A DNA stretch of 64,000 nucleotides from Pseudomonas sp. AN-1 (GCF_034057115.1 NZ_CP139195.1:2418001-2482000); one strand, 5' to 3'. Shown: positions 1 through 10,433, counted from the first letter of the stretch. The notes: generated from the letters alone by a model not told the origin. Program-made: numbers and translations.

Positions 1-1596
1 CGCCGGCAACAGCCGCGCCGTCTCCTCGCGCAGACTGGCGATCAGTTCGCAGCCGTTGGCACCCTGATCGAGGTGGTAGTCCACCAGCAGCAGCTCGGCA
101 TCCCAGCCCTGCAGCTGCGCGCGCGCCTCCGCCAGGCCGCCGGCCAGGCGCACCTCGCAGCCCCACTGGGCGAGCAGCGCCTGCATGCTCTGCTGGATGT
201 CCGGCTCGTTGTCGACCACCAGCACGCGGCGCCCCGGCAGCGGATCGCCGAGGCTCTCCTGCGGGCGCGCCAGCGGTGCCGGCGCCACGTAGTCGGCCAG
301 CGGCACCTCGATGCTGAACAGCGAGCCGCGCCCCGGCTGCGAGCGCACGGCGATGCGGTAGTCGAGCATGCGTGCGATGCGCTCGACGATGGCCAGACCC
401 AGGCCGACGCCCTTGCGCTCGGCGGCGCGGCCAGCATCGAGCTGGTTGAACTCGAGGAAGATCTCCTCGAGCTTGTCGGCCGGGATGCCGCGGCCGGTGT
501 CGGCGACCTGGATCAGCAGGTGCGCGCCGCGCCGGCGGCAGCCGAGCAGCACGCGACCCTGGCCGGTGTAGCGGCAGGCGTTGCTGAGGAAGTTGCGCAG
601 GATGCGGGTGAGCAGGCGGAAGTCGGTGCGCACCGCCAGCCGCGGGATGCGCACGCGCAGGCCCAGGCCGGCGGCCTCCGCCACCGGCTGGAATTCCGAG
701 GCCAGCGGCGCCAGCAGCTCGTCGAGACGGTACACGGCGAGGTCCGGACGGATCGCCCGGCTGTCCAGACGGGCGATGTCGAGCAGGTCGGCGAGCAGGT
801 CCTCGGCGCCCTCCAGAGCCTGGTGGGTGCGCTCCACCAGGTTGGCCTCGCTGTCCGGCAGGCGCCGCTCGCGCAGGGTGGCGATCAGCAGGCGCGCGGC
901 GTTGAGCGGCTGCAGCAGGTCGTGGCTGGCCGCCGCCAGGTACTTGTCCTTGCTCTGGTTGGCCGCCTCGGCGGCGTCGCGCGCCTCGCGCAGCTCGCAC
1001 TGGATGCGCTCGCGCTCGCGGATCTCCTGCTGCAGGTGGCGGTTGGCCTCGAGCAGCTCGGCGGTGCGCGCGGCGACGCGCTGCTCCAGCTCGACGTTGA
1101 GCTGCTGCTGGCGCAGCTGGGCCTGCTTGCGCTCGGTGATGTCGGCGACGAAGCCCTCGACCAGCCCTTCCGCATCGGGCTTGAGCAGCAGGTTCATCAG
1201 CACGTCGATATGGCTGCCGTCGCGCCGGCGCAAGCGGGTTTCGTAGCCGAACAGGCCCTTGCCCTCGCGTAGTACCGCGCCGATGCGCGCCAGCTCGGCG
1301 GCGCCGCCGACGAACAGCTGCTCGGCCAGGTCGCGCTGCGACCACAGCACCTGCTGCGGATCGTCGTAGCCGAGCATGTGCGCCAGCGCCGGGTTGGCGG
1401 CGCGGATGCCGTCGTGCAGGCTGGCCTGGAAGATGCCGTGCACGGCGTGCTCGAACAGCCACTTGTAGCGGTTGCGCTCGCGCTCCAGCTCGTCGAGGCG
1501 CGCCGACAGCTCCGGGTAGTAGCTCTTGCGCGCCGAGTGGCTGCCGAGGCCGAGCAGGTCGGCGACGTTGGGCCGCGCGTCAGAGGGCTTCGCCAT
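1..1596 (-). CDS. ercS: Hybrid sensor histidine kinase ErcS-like (partial, C-terminus off window)
   Basis: 532 codons are visible and the reading frame runs off the left edge. Domain order: a PAS domain at about residues 45-155, a coiled linker at 155-215, a HisKA domain with the phospho-acceptor His225 in a SHDLLQPLNAAR motif, an HATPase domain with N-box around 335-345 and glycine-rich motifs near 368-400, then a receiver domain from about 457 with phospho-acceptor Asp506 in LLLVDYHLD. There is no obvious membrane segment, so it should be cytoplasmic. The ATG at 1596 overlaps the ercA stop by 17 bases, so the two genes are probably translated together. In P. aeruginosa the homologue next to ercA belongs to the regulatory hierarchy for ethanol oxidation. 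The ligand cannot be told from sequence. Confidence 0.9.
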   Translation of the reverse strand, partial: MAKPSDARPNVADLLGLGSHSARKSYYPELSARLDELERERNRYKWLFEHAVHGIFQASLHDGIRAANPALAHMLGYDDPQQVLWSQRDLAEQLFVGGAAELARIGAVLREGKGLFGYETRLRRRDGSHIDVLMNLLLKPDAEGLVEGFVADITERKQAQLRQQQLNVELEQRVAARTAELLEANRHLQQEIRERERIQCELREARDAAEAANQSKDKYLAAASHDLLQPLNAARLLIATLRERRLPDSEANLVERTHQALEGAEDLLADLLDIARLDSRAIRPDLAVYRLDELLAPLASEFQPVAEAAGLGLRVRIPRLAVRTDFRLLTRILRNFLSNACRYTGQGRVLLGCRRRGAHLLIQVADTGRGIPADKLEEIFLEFNQLDAGRAAERKGVGLGLAIVERIARMLDYRIAVRSQPGRGSLFSIEVPLADYVAPAPLARPQESLGDPLPGRRVLVVDNEPDIQQSMQALLAQWGCEVRLAGGLAEARAQLQGWDAELLLVDYHLDQGANGCELIASLREETARLLPA

Positions 1597-2737
1597 ACAC
1601 CACCTCGACGTCGCGCTGGGTCGACTGCCTGGGGTTGGTCAGGATGCACGGGTCGCGCATGGCGTGGCGCGACAGGAAGGGGATGTCCGAGCTGCCGACG
1701 CCGTGGCGGCGCAGGGTCTCCTCGAAACCGACCGCCTGCTTGAAGGCGATCAGGTGCTCGACCAGCCGCGCGCGCACCTGCGGTGGGGTCAGCCCGCGGC
1801 AGTCGATGCCGAGGGTCTCGGCGACCAGGCGGAAGCGCTCAGGCGCGGCATCGAAGTTGAACGCCACCACGTGCTCGACCAGCGCCGCGTTGCACAGGCC
1901 GTGCGGCAGGTCGAGGAAACCGCCGAGGCTGTGGCTCATGGCGTGCACCGCGCCGAGGATGGCATTGGAGAAGGCCAGGCCGGCCTGCATGCTGCCGAGC
2001 ATGATCTTCTCGCGCAGGGCGATATCGTTGGGATCGGCGATCATCGCCACCAGGTTGCCGCCGATCAGCCGCATGGCCTCCAGCGCGTGGGGGTCGGTGA
2101 GCGGGCCGGCGCCGGTGGAGACGAACGCCTCGATGGCGTGCACCAGGGCGTCGATGCCGGTGCAGGCGGAGAGGAACGGATCCATGCTCAGCGTGGTTTC
2201 CGGGTCGATCAGCGACACGTCGGGCACCACCGCCTTGCTGACGATGGAGAACTTCATCCGCTCGACCTGGTTGGAGATGATCACGAACTGCGACACGTCG
2301 GCCGAGGTGCCGGCGGTGGTCGGGATCAGGATCAGCGGCGGGCTGGGCACACGGATGGTGTCGACGCCCTCGAACTCGAGGATGCTGCGCCCGTGCGCGG
2401 CGACGATGCCGATGGCCTTGGCGCAGTCCATCGGGCTGCCGCCGCCCACCGCGACTATCACGTCGCAGCCGCTGGCGCGGTACAGCTCGGCGCCGGCCAT
2501 CACCTCCTCCACCCGCGGGTTGGGCGACACGCCGGTGAACAGCACGTGGGCGATGCCCTGCTGGTCGAGACTGGCCTGCACGTCGGTGACCCAGCCGGCC
2601 GCCAGCACGCCGGGGTCGGACACCACCAGCACCTTGCGGGCGCCGAAGGTCGCGGCGTAGTTGCCGACCGAATGGCGGGAACCGGCGCCGAAGATGATTT
2701 CCGGGCTGACGAACTTGCGGAGCGGCGAGAGGGACAT
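1580..2737 (-). CDS. ercA: Iron-containing alcohol dehydrogenase ErcA
   Basis: 385 residues of the group III iron-dependent alcohol dehydrogenase family: an N-terminal NAD-binding half with GGGSPMDCAK and a C-terminal metal-binding half with the HAMSH and HGLCNA histidine motifs. In P. aeruginosa the homologue is reported to take part in regulation of the exa/pqq system rather than bulk ethanol oxidation. The chosen ATG gives the family start MSLSPLRKFVSP; an in-frame ATG at 2755 would add six residues. A perfect AACAACAA motif lies 21-28 bases upstream of the start. The gene is followed by ercS with a 17-base overlap and preceded by pqqH, with about 120 bases between that could hold its own promoter. 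Confidence 0.93.
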   Translation of the reverse strand: MSLSPLRKFVSPEIIFGAGSRHSVGNYAATFGARKVLVVSDPGVLAAGWVTDVQASLDQQGIAHVLFTGVSPNPRVEEVMAGAELYRASGCDVIVAVGGGSPMDCAKAIGIVAAHGRSILEFEGVDTIRVPSPPLILIPTTAGTSADVSQFVIISNQVERMKFSIVSKAVVPDVSLIDPETTLSMDPFLSACTGIDALVHAIEAFVSTGAGPLTDPHALEAMRLIGGNLVAMIADPNDIALREKIMLGSMQAGLAFSNAILGAVHAMSHSLGGFLDLPHGLCNAALVEHVVAFNFDAAPERFRLVAETLGIDCRGLTPPQVRARLVEHLIAFKQAVGFEETLRRHGVGSSDIPFLSRHAMRDPCILTNPRQSTQRDVEVVYGEAL

Positions 2738-2757
2738 GCAGGAACCTGACGGCATCG

Positions 2758-2765
2758 TTGTTGTT
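2758..2765 (-). promoter_or_regulatory. Hfq/Crc-type CA motif in ercA leader
   Basis: AACAACAA on the minus strand matches AANAANAA, the A-rich target bound by Hfq with Crc in Pseudomonas mRNAs. It lies just upstream of the ercA start. Function is inferred from motif and position. Confidence 0.6.
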
Positions 2766-2856
2766 ATGGAATGTTTCAAGGCGACAGCCTACTGCATTGC
2801 TCGGTCTTTGCAATCAACCGATGGCAATCCGCCCGCCGTGCGGTCGCCATCCGGCC

Positions 2857-4941
2857 TCAGCCGAGCAGGCGGCAATAGAACTGCCATTCGCGCTCGAGGG
2901 CATCGGCGAGATGGGCGGCCTGGCGGAAGCCGTGGCGCTCGTCCGGGTACAGGCGGTACTCGACCGCCACGCCGCCGGCCTGCAGCGCGGCGACCATCGC
3001 CTCGGTCTGCTGCGGCACCACCACGGCGTCCAGCCCGCCCTGGAAGAAGATCAGCGGCGCACGGATGTTCCCGGCATGGTTGAGCGGGGTGCGCGCCGCG
3101 TAGCGTTCGGCGTCGCGCACGGGATCGCCGATCAGCCAGTCCAGGTAGTCGCCCTCGAACTTGTGGGTGACGCGGCGCAGGGCCAGCGGGTCGCTGACCC
3201 CGTACAGGCTGGCGCCGCCGCGGAACACGTCGTGGAAGGCCAGCGCGCACAGCGCGGTGTAGCCGCCGGCGCTGGCGCCGCGGATGAAGGCGCGCGCCGG
3301 GTCGATCAGCCCCTGCGCGCCGAGGTGGCGCACCAGCGCCACGGCGTCCGCCACCTCGATATCGCCCCAGGCCCCCGCGAGGCGCAGCCGGCAGGCGCGG
3401 CCGAAGCCGCTGGAGCCGCGGTAGTTGAGGTCGGCGACGGCGAAGCCGCGCTGGGTCCAGAACTGGATGCGCGGGTCGAACACCGGATAGCAGGCCGAGG
3501 TCGGCCCGCCATGCAGGAACAGCACCAGCGGCGGCCGCTCGCCGGCCGGCACGCGGCAGGCGGCGTTGCGCGGCGCATGGAAGAACGCCTGGGCGCTCTC
3601 GCCGTCCCCCGTGGCGAAGCGGATCGCCTGCGGGCGCGACAGCTCGGCCTCGGCCAGCGGCTGCTCGCCGCCGGCGAGGATCTCGACCGCGCCCGAGTCG
3701 CGGGCGATGGCCAGCAGCGCCGGCAGCCGGTCCGGCGCGGCGGCGATGCAGTAGAAGTGCCGCGCGTCGGCGGCGAGCTGGCGGAAGCGGCTGAACTCCG
3801 CCGCCAGTCGGCGCTCGCGGCCGGCCGCGTCGCGCTCGACCAGCAGGCCCCAGCCCTCCTCCAGGCGCGCCAGCAGCCAGCCGCCGCCGGCCAGCGGCAG
3901 GTGGCTGACGGTGCCCAGCTGCCAGGGCGCCGGGGCGTGGTCGGCTTCCGCCATGGGCCGCGGTTCGCTCCAGCCTTCGCTTTCGGTGGAGATGTTGGTG
4001 CGCGCGGCGCACCCTACGGACGATGCCGCCTTGCCGTAGGGTGCGCCATGCGCACCACCTGTCCCGACAGGCTGCCAGCGCCCGCCATACTCGTGCCACG
4101 GCCGCCACCAGCCGTCGCGGTCGCTCAGGCAGGTCAGGCTGCCGTCGGCGGCGAAGCACGGCTGCTGCAGCGACTGATCGTCCGCGTCGCCGGCCAGCAC
4201 CTCGCGCGCGCCGAGCGAGCCGTCGGCGTGCAGCGCCATCCGGCACAGGCGGGTCGCCGTCCATGGCAGCTCGGGGCGGTCCCACTCGATCCAGGCCAGC
4301 CAGCGGCCATCGGCGGACAGCCGCGGCGCGCAATAGAAGTCGGCGCCCTCGGCCAGCACGCGGCGCGCGCCGTCGTGCAGCGCCAGGCTGACCAGGCGGT
4401 GCACCACGGCGTCGCCCTCGCGGCGCTCCTCCACTGCCAGCACCGCCTGCCAGGCCGGTGCATGCTGCAGGTCGCCGTAGCGGCAGTCGGGATTGGCGGT
4501 CACCCCGTGCAGCTCGCCGGGGCTGCCGTCGGCACCGACGCTCAGCCACCAGAGCTGCTGGTCGGCCTCGCCGACCAGCGCCACGCCGGCGCCGGTCAGG
4601 CAGAAGGCGCCGCCACCGTACTCGTAGACCCGGCTGCGCACCGAGAAGCCCGGCGGGGTCAGCCGCCGCGCCCGCCCGGCGCGCCACAGCCACAGGCTGC
4701 AGGCCGCCTCCGCCGGGTCGAACTGCAGCCACAGCAGGCCGCCGAGGCCGGCGCGCAGCTCGGCGAAGTCGCGGCTGGCCGCGGCGGCCCGTTCGGCGCT
4801 CCAGGCGCTGGGCCAGGCGCCGCAGGGCAGCGGCTCGGCAGCCATCGCCGCGGGAGTCGGCTGCCCCCCGGCCGCCGGAGCGGCGACGGCGGCGTTCCCA
4901 CGCGGGAGCGTGGGAACGATCAGCCCCCTGGCACGGCTCAT
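2857..4941 (-). CDS. pqqH: PqqH, prolyl-oligopeptidase-type S9 peptidase
   Basis: 694 residues, last gene of the pqq operon. The N-terminal two thirds is a predicted beta-propeller and the C-terminal third an alpha/beta hydrolase with nucleophile Ser557 in GASAGG, then Asp638 (GGLDAV) and His670 (DERHGF). The order fits family S9. Its homologue follows pqqE in P. aeruginosa and is named pqqH, but its role in PQQ maturation is not settled. The ATG at 4941 has a GAGGG Shine-Dalgarno overlapping the pqqE stop, which is 10 bases away; an in-frame ATG at 4980 lies inside pqqE. Two palindromic repeats lie in frame in the gene: one encodes residues about 7-15, and an inverted pair lies in the propeller at 3997-4056. 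The catalytic part is intact, so the gene is probably functional. Confidence 0.88.
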   Translation of the reverse strand: MSRARGLIVPTLPRGNAAVAAPAAGGQPTPAAMAAEPLPCGAWPSAWSAERAAAASRDFAELRAGLGGLLWLQFDPAEAACSLWLWRAGRARRLTPPGFSVRSRVYEYGGGAFCLTGAGVALVGEADQQLWWLSVGADGSPGELHGVTANPDCRYGDLQHAPAWQAVLAVEERREGDAVVHRLVSLALHDGARRVLAEGADFYCAPRLSADGRWLAWIEWDRPELPWTATRLCRMALHADGSLGAREVLAGDADDQSLQQPCFAADGSLTCLSDRDGWWRPWHEYGGRWQPVGTGGAHGAPYGKAASSVGCAARTNISTESEGWSEPRPMAEADHAPAPWQLGTVSHLPLAGGGWLLARLEEGWGLLVERDAAGRERRLAAEFSRFRQLAADARHFYCIAAAPDRLPALLAIARDSGAVEILAGGEQPLAEAELSRPQAIRFATGDGESAQAFFHAPRNAACRVPAGERPPLVLFLHGGPTSACYPVFDPRIQFWTQRGFAVADLNYRGSSGFGRACRLRLAGAWGDIEVADAVALVRHLGAQGLIDPARAFIRGASAGGYTALCALAFHDVFRGGASLYGVSDPLALRRVTHKFEGDYLDWLIGDPVRDAERYAARTPLNHAGNIRAPLIFFQGGLDAVVVPQQTEAMVAALQAGGVAVEYRLYPDERHGFRQAAHLADALEREWQFYCRLLG
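3997..4056. repeat. Inverted pair of family A palindromic repeats inside pqqH
   Basis: Two copies of the 21-bp unit GTAGGGTGCGCC(A)TGCGCAC(C) face each other (3997-4017 on minus, 4036-4056 on plus) with an 18-bp spacer. The same paired arrangement occurs between genes at 6369, 7291, 17730, 22342 and 51846. Here it is translated without a stop, giving residues such as [10 protein letters not shown] in PqqH. Confidence 0.85.
4893..4918. repeat. Family B palindrome in pqqH 5' coding end
   Basis: An 11-bp perfect stem (CGTTCCCACGC) with a GGGA loop. It is the same family as the GCTCCCACGC palindromes at 18658, 23086, 23157, 39408, 46444 and 58300. It lies just inside the start of pqqH and could affect initiation or transcript stability after pqqE. 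Confidence 0.75.
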
Positions 4942-4951
4942 CTGCCCGCCC

Positions 4952-6106
4952 TCAGCCCTTGCAGATGATCTGCGAGGCATGCACGTTGCGGTGGGTCAGT
5001 TGTTCCAGGCTCCAGGGCGCTTCCTCCGCCTCGCGGCGGGCGTCGAGGATCATGCCGTGGTGCGCCGACTTGCTGCACACCGGGTCGGCGTTGTCGGCGT
5101 CGCCGGTGAGCAGGAACGCCTGGCAGCGGCAGCCGCCGAAGTCGCGGTCCTTCTCGTCGCAGGAGCGGCACGGCTCGGGCATCCAGTCGTCGCCGCGGTA
5201 GCGGTTGAAGCCGAAGGAGTCGTACCAGATGTGCTTGAGGCTGTGCTCGGTGACCTTGGGGAACTGCACCGGCAGCATCCGCGCGCTGTGGCAGGGCAGC
5301 GCGGTGCCGTCCGGGGTGATGTCGAGGAACAGGCTGCCCCAGCCGTTCATGCACGCCTTGGGGCGCTCCTCGTAGTAGTCGGGGGTGACGAAGATCAGCT
5401 TGCACGGGTGGCCCTGCGCCGCCAGCCTGTCGCGCCACTCGTTGGTGATGCGCTCGGCGCGCTCCAGCTGGGCGCGGGTCGGCAACAGCCCGGCGCGGTT
5501 GAGCTCGGCCCAGCCGTAGAACTGGCAGGTGGCCAGCTCGACGAAGTCGGCCTCCAGCTCGATGCACAGCTCGATGATCCGCTCGATGTTGTCGATGTTG
5601 TGCCGGTGGGTGACGAAGTTGAGCACCATCGGGTAGCCGTGCTTCTTCACCGCGCGGGCCATCTCCAGCTTGTGGGCGAAGGCCTTCTGCGAGCCGGCCA
5701 GCAGGTTGTTCACCTCCTCGTCGGCGGCCTGGAAGCTGATCTGGATATGGTCGAGGCCGGCCTCGGCGAACTCGGCGATGCGCGCCTCGGTCAGGCCGAT
5801 CCCCGAGGTGATCAGGTTGGTGTAGTAGCCCAGTTCGCGCGCGGCACGAATCAGCTCGGCGAGATCCTGGCGCACCAGCGGCTCGCCGCCGGAGAAGCCG
5901 AGCTGGGCGGCGCCCAGCTCTCTGGCCTGGCGGAACACCTCGATCCACTGCTCGGTGCTCAGCTCCTCCTTGTGCTGGGCGAAGTCCAGCGGGTTGGAGC
6001 AGTACGGGCACTGCAGCGGGCAGCGGTAGGTCAGCTCGGCCAGCAGCCACAGCGGCGGGCCGGGCACGTGCCCCGGCTTAGCGAAGCTCGATCCAGAACC
6101 GTTCAC
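4952..6106 (-). CDS. pqqE: PqqE, radical SAM enzyme of PQQ biosynthesis
   Basis: 384 residues. PqqE forms the carbon-carbon bond between the Glu and Tyr side chains of the PqqA peptide while it is held by PqqD. The radical SAM cluster motif CxxxCxxC is at Cys29, Cys33 and Cys36 (CPLQCPYC), followed by the GGEP motif. The C-terminal SPASM part has the cysteines expected for auxiliary clusters ([22 protein letters not shown]). Start: a GTG with a GGAGG sequence six bases upstream, overlapping the end of pqqD by 29 bases. A second in-frame GTG at 6067 is possible and would be translated after the pqqD stop. Confidence 0.93.
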   Translation of the reverse strand: MNGSGSSFAKPGHVPGPPLWLLAELTYRCPLQCPYCSNPLDFAQHKEELSTEQWIEVFRQARELGAAQLGFSGGEPLVRQDLAELIRAARELGYYTNLITSGIGLTEARIAEFAEAGLDHIQISFQAADEEVNNLLAGSQKAFAHKLEMARAVKKHGYPMVLNFVTHRHNIDNIERIIELCIELEADFVELATCQFYGWAELNRAGLLPTRAQLERAERITNEWRDRLAAQGHPCKLIFVTPDYYEERPKACMNGWGSLFLDITPDGTALPCHSARMLPVQFPKVTEHSLKHIWYDSFGFNRYRGDDWMPEPCRSCDEKDRDFGGCRCQAFLLTGDADNADPVCSKSAHHGMILDARREAEEAPWSLEQLTHRNVHASQIICKG

Positions 6107-6356
6107 GGGCCACCTCCAGGAATGCCAGGATGTCCTCGTCGATGCCCGGCACCTCCGGGAAGCGCGCGCAGAGGTCATCGATGATGGCAGCGACGCTGCG
6201 CACGCCGTCGACCTCGGCGAGGATCGCCCCGGCGCTGTCGTTGAGCTTGATCATGCCCTCGGGATAGAGCAGCACGTGGCAGCCCTGCGCCGGCTCCCAC
6301 TGGAAGCGGAAGCCGCGGCGCAGCGCCGGAATCTTGAGCTGGATGTCGTCGCTCAT
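6078..6356 (-). CDS. pqqD: PqqD, PqqA-binding chaperone
   Basis: 92 residues, the usual size. PqqD binds the PqqA precursor peptide and presents it to PqqE. The family's winged-helix-like pattern is present, with conserved [13 protein letters not shown] and the C-terminal [15 protein letters not shown] stretch. GGAGG lies seven bases before the ATG. That Shine-Dalgarno abuts the end of a family A palindromic repeat (6369-6389), so the leader could fold into a hairpin close to the ribosome site. The 3' end overlaps pqqE. Confidence 0.95.
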   Translation of the reverse strand: MSDDIQLKIPALRRGFRFQWEPAQGCHVLLYPEGMIKLNDSAGAILAEVDGVRSVAAIIDDLCARFPEVPGIDEDILAFLEVARERFWIELR

Positions 6357-6368
6357 GGGCGAACCTCC

Positions 6369-6430
6369 GTAGGGTGCGCCATGCGCACCGGAAACAGCGG
6401 AGTGGTGATGGTGCGCACAGCGCGCCCTAC
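6369..6430. repeat. Inverted pair of family A repeats between pqqC and pqqD
   Basis: Copy 6369-6389 and an inverted, slightly diverged copy 6410-6430. The pair can form a long stem in the polycistronic mRNA, a common place for transcript-stabilising repeats. Confidence 0.8.
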
Positions 6431-6480
6431 GCGAAGCGCGTCGTCCGCTGGGGGCGCCGTGCGTACCAGGGGCTTGCGGC

Positions 6481-7233
6481 TCACAGCGCGATCCCCCGGT
6501 GCCAGACCCGCTCGGCGGTCACCGTGTGGTACGGCGGGCGCTCCAGCTCGTAGGCCATGCTCATGGCGTCGAGCATGCTCCACAGCACGTCGAGCTTGAA
6601 CTGCAGGATCTCCAGCATGCGCTGCTGGGCCTGCCAGGTGGTGTAGTGCGCCAGGGTGATGCGCAGGCCGTGCTCGACGTCGCGGCGCGCTTCCTTGAGG
6701 CGCTTGCGGAAGTAGTCGTAGCCGGTCGGGTCGATCCACGGGTAGTGCGCCGGCCAGGCGTCCAGGCGCGACTGGTGGATGTGCGGGGCGAACAGCTCGG
6801 TCAGCGAGCTGCTGGCCGCTTCCTGCCAGGACGCGCGGCGGGCGAAGTTGACGTAGGCGTCCACCGCGAAGCGCACCCCGGGCAGCACCAGTTCCTGGGA
6901 CAGCAGTTGCGCGCGATCCAGGCCGACCGCCTCGCCGAGGCGCAGCCAGGCCTCGATGCCGCCCTCCTCGCCCGGCGCGCCGTCGTGGTCGACGATGCGC
7001 TGGATCCACTCGCGGCGGGTGTCGCGGTCCGGGCAGTTGGCCATGATCGCCGCGTCCTTCACCGGGATGCACACCTGGTAGTAGAAGCGGTTGGCCACCC
7101 AGCCCTGGATCTGCTCGCGCGTGGCGCGGCCCTCGTACATGGCGACGTGGAACGGGTGGTGGATGTGGTAGTAGGCGCCCTTGGCGCGCAGCGCCTGCTC
7201 GAATTCGGCGGGGCTCATGGCAGTCTGGGTCAT
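6481..7233 (-). CDS. pqqC: PqqC, PQQ synthase (final oxidase)
   Basis: 250 residues, the family length. PqqC is a cofactor-free oxidase of the TENA/THI-4 fold that carries out ring closure and the eight-electron oxidation of the last intermediate to PQQ. Family features seen include the [10 protein letters not shown]-terminal stretch and the [10 protein letters not shown] and [12 protein letters not shown] segments. The ATG at 7233 is preceded by GAGGAG. Longer in-frame starts exist but would run into repeat sequence. A double CA motif (AAGAACAACAA, 7273-7283) lies 40-50 bases upstream. Confidence 0.95.
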   Translation of the reverse strand: MTQTAMSPAEFEQALRAKGAYYHIHHPFHVAMYEGRATREQIQGWVANRFYYQVCIPVKDAAIMANCPDRDTRREWIQRIVDHDGAPGEEGGIEAWLRLGEAVGLDRAQLLSQELVLPGVRFAVDAYVNFARRASWQEAASSSLTELFAPHIHQSRLDAWPAHYPWIDPTGYDYFRKRLKEARRDVEHGLRITLAHYTTWQAQQRMLEILQFKLDVLWSMLDAMSMAYELERPPYHTVTAERVWHRGIAL

Positions 7234-7272
7234 CACGGCTCCTCGGGTGGCCACGCCTGCTGGCGCGGCTCG

Positions 7273-7283
7273 TTGTTGTTCTT
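7273..7283 (-). promoter_or_regulatory. Hfq/Crc-type CA motif upstream of pqqC
   Basis: AAGAACAACAA on the minus strand contains two overlapping AANAANAA matches in the leader of pqqC. It may couple PqqC synthesis to catabolite repression. Confidence 0.55.
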
Positions 7284-7290
7284 GGCGTGC

Positions 7291-7349
7291 GGTGCGCATG
7301 GCGCACCCTACTGGGCGGTACGGCTGGCGTAGGGTGCGCCATGCGCACC
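7291..7349. repeat. Inverted pair of family A repeats between pqqB and pqqC
   Basis: Two perfect copies in opposite orientation (7291-7311 and 7329-7349), spacer 17 bp, filling most of the pqqB-pqqC gap. Confidence 0.85.
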
Positions 7350-7361
7350 ATCAGCCGTGGC

Positions 7362-8273
7362 TTACAACGCGATCTGCATGCCGTCCCAGGCGACCTCGAC
7401 GCCGCGCGCCTTCAGCTCGGCGCGCTCGGGCGACTCCTCGTCGAGGATCGGGTTGGTGTTGTTGATGTGGATGAGCACCTTGCGCTGACGCGGCAGGCGC
7501 TCGAGCACCTCGAGCATGCCGCCGGCGCCGCTCTGCGGCAGGTGGCCCATCTCGCTGCCCAGCTTGGTGCCGCAGCCGGCGTGGATCATCTCGTCGTCAC
7601 GCCACAGGGTGCCGTCGACCAGCAGGCAGTCGGCGCGGTCCATCCACTCCAGCAGCGCACCGTCCACCTGGCCGAGGCCGGGGGCGTAGAACAGCTTGCC
7701 GCCGGTGCGGGTGTCCTCGACCAAGAGGCCGAGGTTGTCGCCCGGATGCGGGTCGTTGCGGTGCGGCGAATAGGGCGGCGCCGCGCTGCGCAGCGGGATC
7801 GGCGTGAAGCGCAGCGCCGGGCAGGCCTCGACGGTGAAGCCGCGGTCCAGCTCGATGCGCCGCCAGCTCAGGCCGCCGTGCCAGTGGCTGAGCATGTTGA
7901 ACAGCGGGAAACCGCTGGTCAGGTCCTGGTGGACCATCTCGCTGCACCACACCTCGTGCGGGCAGCCCTCGCGCAGGGTGAGCAGGCCGGTGGTGTGGTC
8001 GATCTGGCTGTCCAGCAGGATCAGCGCGCGGATCGCGGTGTCGCGCACCGCGCGCGCCGGCTGCAGGGCCGGGAAGGATTCGATCTGCGCGCGGATGTCG
8101 GGCGAGGCGTTGCAGACGATCCAGTTGACCCCGTCATCGGACAGGGCGATGGAAGACTGGGTGCGCGGCGTGGCGCTCAGGGTGCCTTCGCGCAGGCCGC
8201 GGCAGTTGCGGCAGTTGCAGTTCCACTGGGGAAAGCCGCCGCCGGCGGCGGAACCGAGAATGCGGATATGCAT
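7362..8273 (-). CDS. pqqB: PqqB, metallo-beta-lactamase-fold PQQ biosynthesis protein
   Basis: 303 residues, the family length. PqqB has the metallo-beta-lactamase fold and acts as a hydroxylase on the cross-linked Tyr moiety in PQQ assembly. The N-terminus [19 protein letters not shown] and the following [10 protein letters not shown] cysteines are typical. The start is set by the pqqA-pqqB gap of about 48 bases. It is the second gene of the operon and is followed by the repeat pair before pqqC. Confidence 0.96.
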   Translation of the reverse strand: MHIRILGSAAGGGFPQWNCNCRNCRGLREGTLSATPRTQSSIALSDDGVNWIVCNASPDIRAQIESFPALQPARAVRDTAIRALILLDSQIDHTTGLLTLREGCPHEVWCSEMVHQDLTSGFPLFNMLSHWHGGLSWRRIELDRGFTVEACPALRFTPIPLRSAAPPYSPHRNDPHPGDNLGLLVEDTRTGGKLFYAPGLGQVDGALLEWMDRADCLLVDGTLWRDDEMIHAGCGTKLGSEMGHLPQSGAGGMLEVLERLPRQRKVLIHINNTNPILDEESPERAELKARGVEVAWDGMQIAL

Positions 8274-8321
8274 GGGGGAGTCCCCGGACGGGAAGCCCCG
8301 GACGGGCCGGGGCTGTGTGGA

Positions 8322-8393
8322 TCAACGGTTGGCGAAGTACATGGTCACTTCGAAGCCAATACGCAGATCGGTGAAGGCGGGCTTGGTCCACAT
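8322..8393 (-). CDS. pqqA: PqqA, precursor peptide of PQQ
   Basis: A 23-residue peptide starting [10 protein letters not shown]. The Glu15-Val-Thr-Met-Tyr19 pattern (ExxxY) provides the two residues that become PQQ. AGAGGA lies seven bases before the ATG. The overlapping AACAAGAG sequence is one base off the AANAANAA motif. This is the first gene of pqqABCDEH. The region upstream to 8530 should hold its promoter, because a minus-strand terminator ends the exaC transcript just before it. Confidence 0.95.
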   Translation of the reverse strand: MWTKPAFTDLRIGFEVTMYFANR

Positions 8394-8402
8394 GGCGCAG
8401 TC

Positions 8403-8410
8403 CTCTTGTT
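8403..8410 (-). promoter_or_regulatory. Near-match CA motif over pqqA ribosome site
   Basis: AACAAGAG (7 of 8 to AANAANAA) overlaps the pqqA Shine-Dalgarno. The identical 8-mer sits at codons 2-4 of exaA. Confidence 0.4.
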
Positions 8411-8462
8411 GTCGAAACCGGTGAATTCCGGCAAGACAGTTATGCGCCCTTCTGCAGGCGCG

Positions 8463-8503
8463 CCAAATGGTACTTTGGAAGGAGTTTCGGCGATCCTTGG
8501 TAG
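8463..8503 (-). promoter_or_regulatory. pqqA upstream region with TTGGTA-type box
   Basis: The plus strand shows CCTTGGTAG at 8495-8503 and GGTACTTTGG at 8469-8478. The first matches boxes upstream of pedH (14179) and exaA (20224). It is about 100 bases before the pqqA start. Proposed here as a regulator site, possibly for the LuxR-type EraR/PedR2 or ErbR proteins. Confidence 0.45.
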
Positions 8504-8531
8504 TCCTGCCGGCGGACCGACCGGCGGGCAT

Positions 8532-8554
8532 AAAAAAACGCGGCCGAAGCCGCG
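8532..8554 (-). terminator. Rho-independent terminator downstream of exaC
   Basis: On the minus strand CGCGGC-TTCG-GCCGCG is followed by seven T. It is a canonical hairpin plus T-tract with a UUCG-type loop, isolating pqqA from exaC transcription. Confidence 0.85.
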
Positions 8555-8678
8555 CTCGATGAAAGGTTGCCTGGAGCCATGGGAAACCCCTTGGCAACCG
8601 CGCCCGGGGAGCGCATCGACAAGCAACACAGCAAGGGATGGCGCGTCGGGGCAACGCGCCCGTGGAGAACCCCGCAGA

Positions 8679-8710
8679 CCGGAGGGCGGGGCTGCCGTCC
8701 CGCCCTCCGG
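8679..8710. other. Strong hairpin after exaC stop
   Basis: A 12-bp stem (CCGGAGGGCGGG) with an 8-base loop begins seven bases beyond the exaC stop. There is no T-tract, so it more likely protects the exaC 3' end than terminates alone. The rest of the 323-base pqqA-exaC gap shows no gene. Confidence 0.5.
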
Positions 8711-8716
8711 CAGTGC

Positions 8717-10243
<1,527 letters not shown>

Positions 10244-10253
10244 GGCCTCTCTT

Positions 10254-10261
10254 TTATTGTT
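10254..10261 (-). promoter_or_regulatory. Hfq/Crc-type CA motif upstream of exaC
   Basis: AACAATAA is a perfect AANAANAA match, 11-18 bases before the exaC ATG and overlapping the start of the Shine-Dalgarno region. Confidence 0.6.
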
Positions 10262-10353
10262 GCGGTCCGATCTGGTTCTGCGCGGACTGTGCGTTGATGG
10301 TGGCAGTCCGCACGCGGCGCAGGTATGCGCCGATGGAAGGCAGAAGCTCGTTA

Positions 10354-10362
10354 TTTGGTAGT
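10354..10362 (-). promoter_or_regulatory. TTGGTA-type box upstream of exaC
   Basis: TTTGGTAGT on the plus strand, about 110 bases before the exaC start. Same core and similar distance as the boxes before pqqA and pedH. Confidence 0.4.
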
Positions 10363-10433
10363 AACGGCCGCAAGAAAGGTTGCATGCGCGCCGGCAAAGC
10401 GCAAGGTGCCGCGCAGACGCCTTGCGCCGCCCG

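Noticed and set aside
73-1272. Long plus-strand reading frame opposite ercS
   Set aside because: It is a shadow on the other strand: the minus frame encodes clear PAS, HisKA and ATPase motifs. High GC keeps such frames open.
2857-4941. pqqH as a pseudogene broken by repeats
   Set aside because: The repeats keep the frame and the Ser-Asp-His triad is complete.
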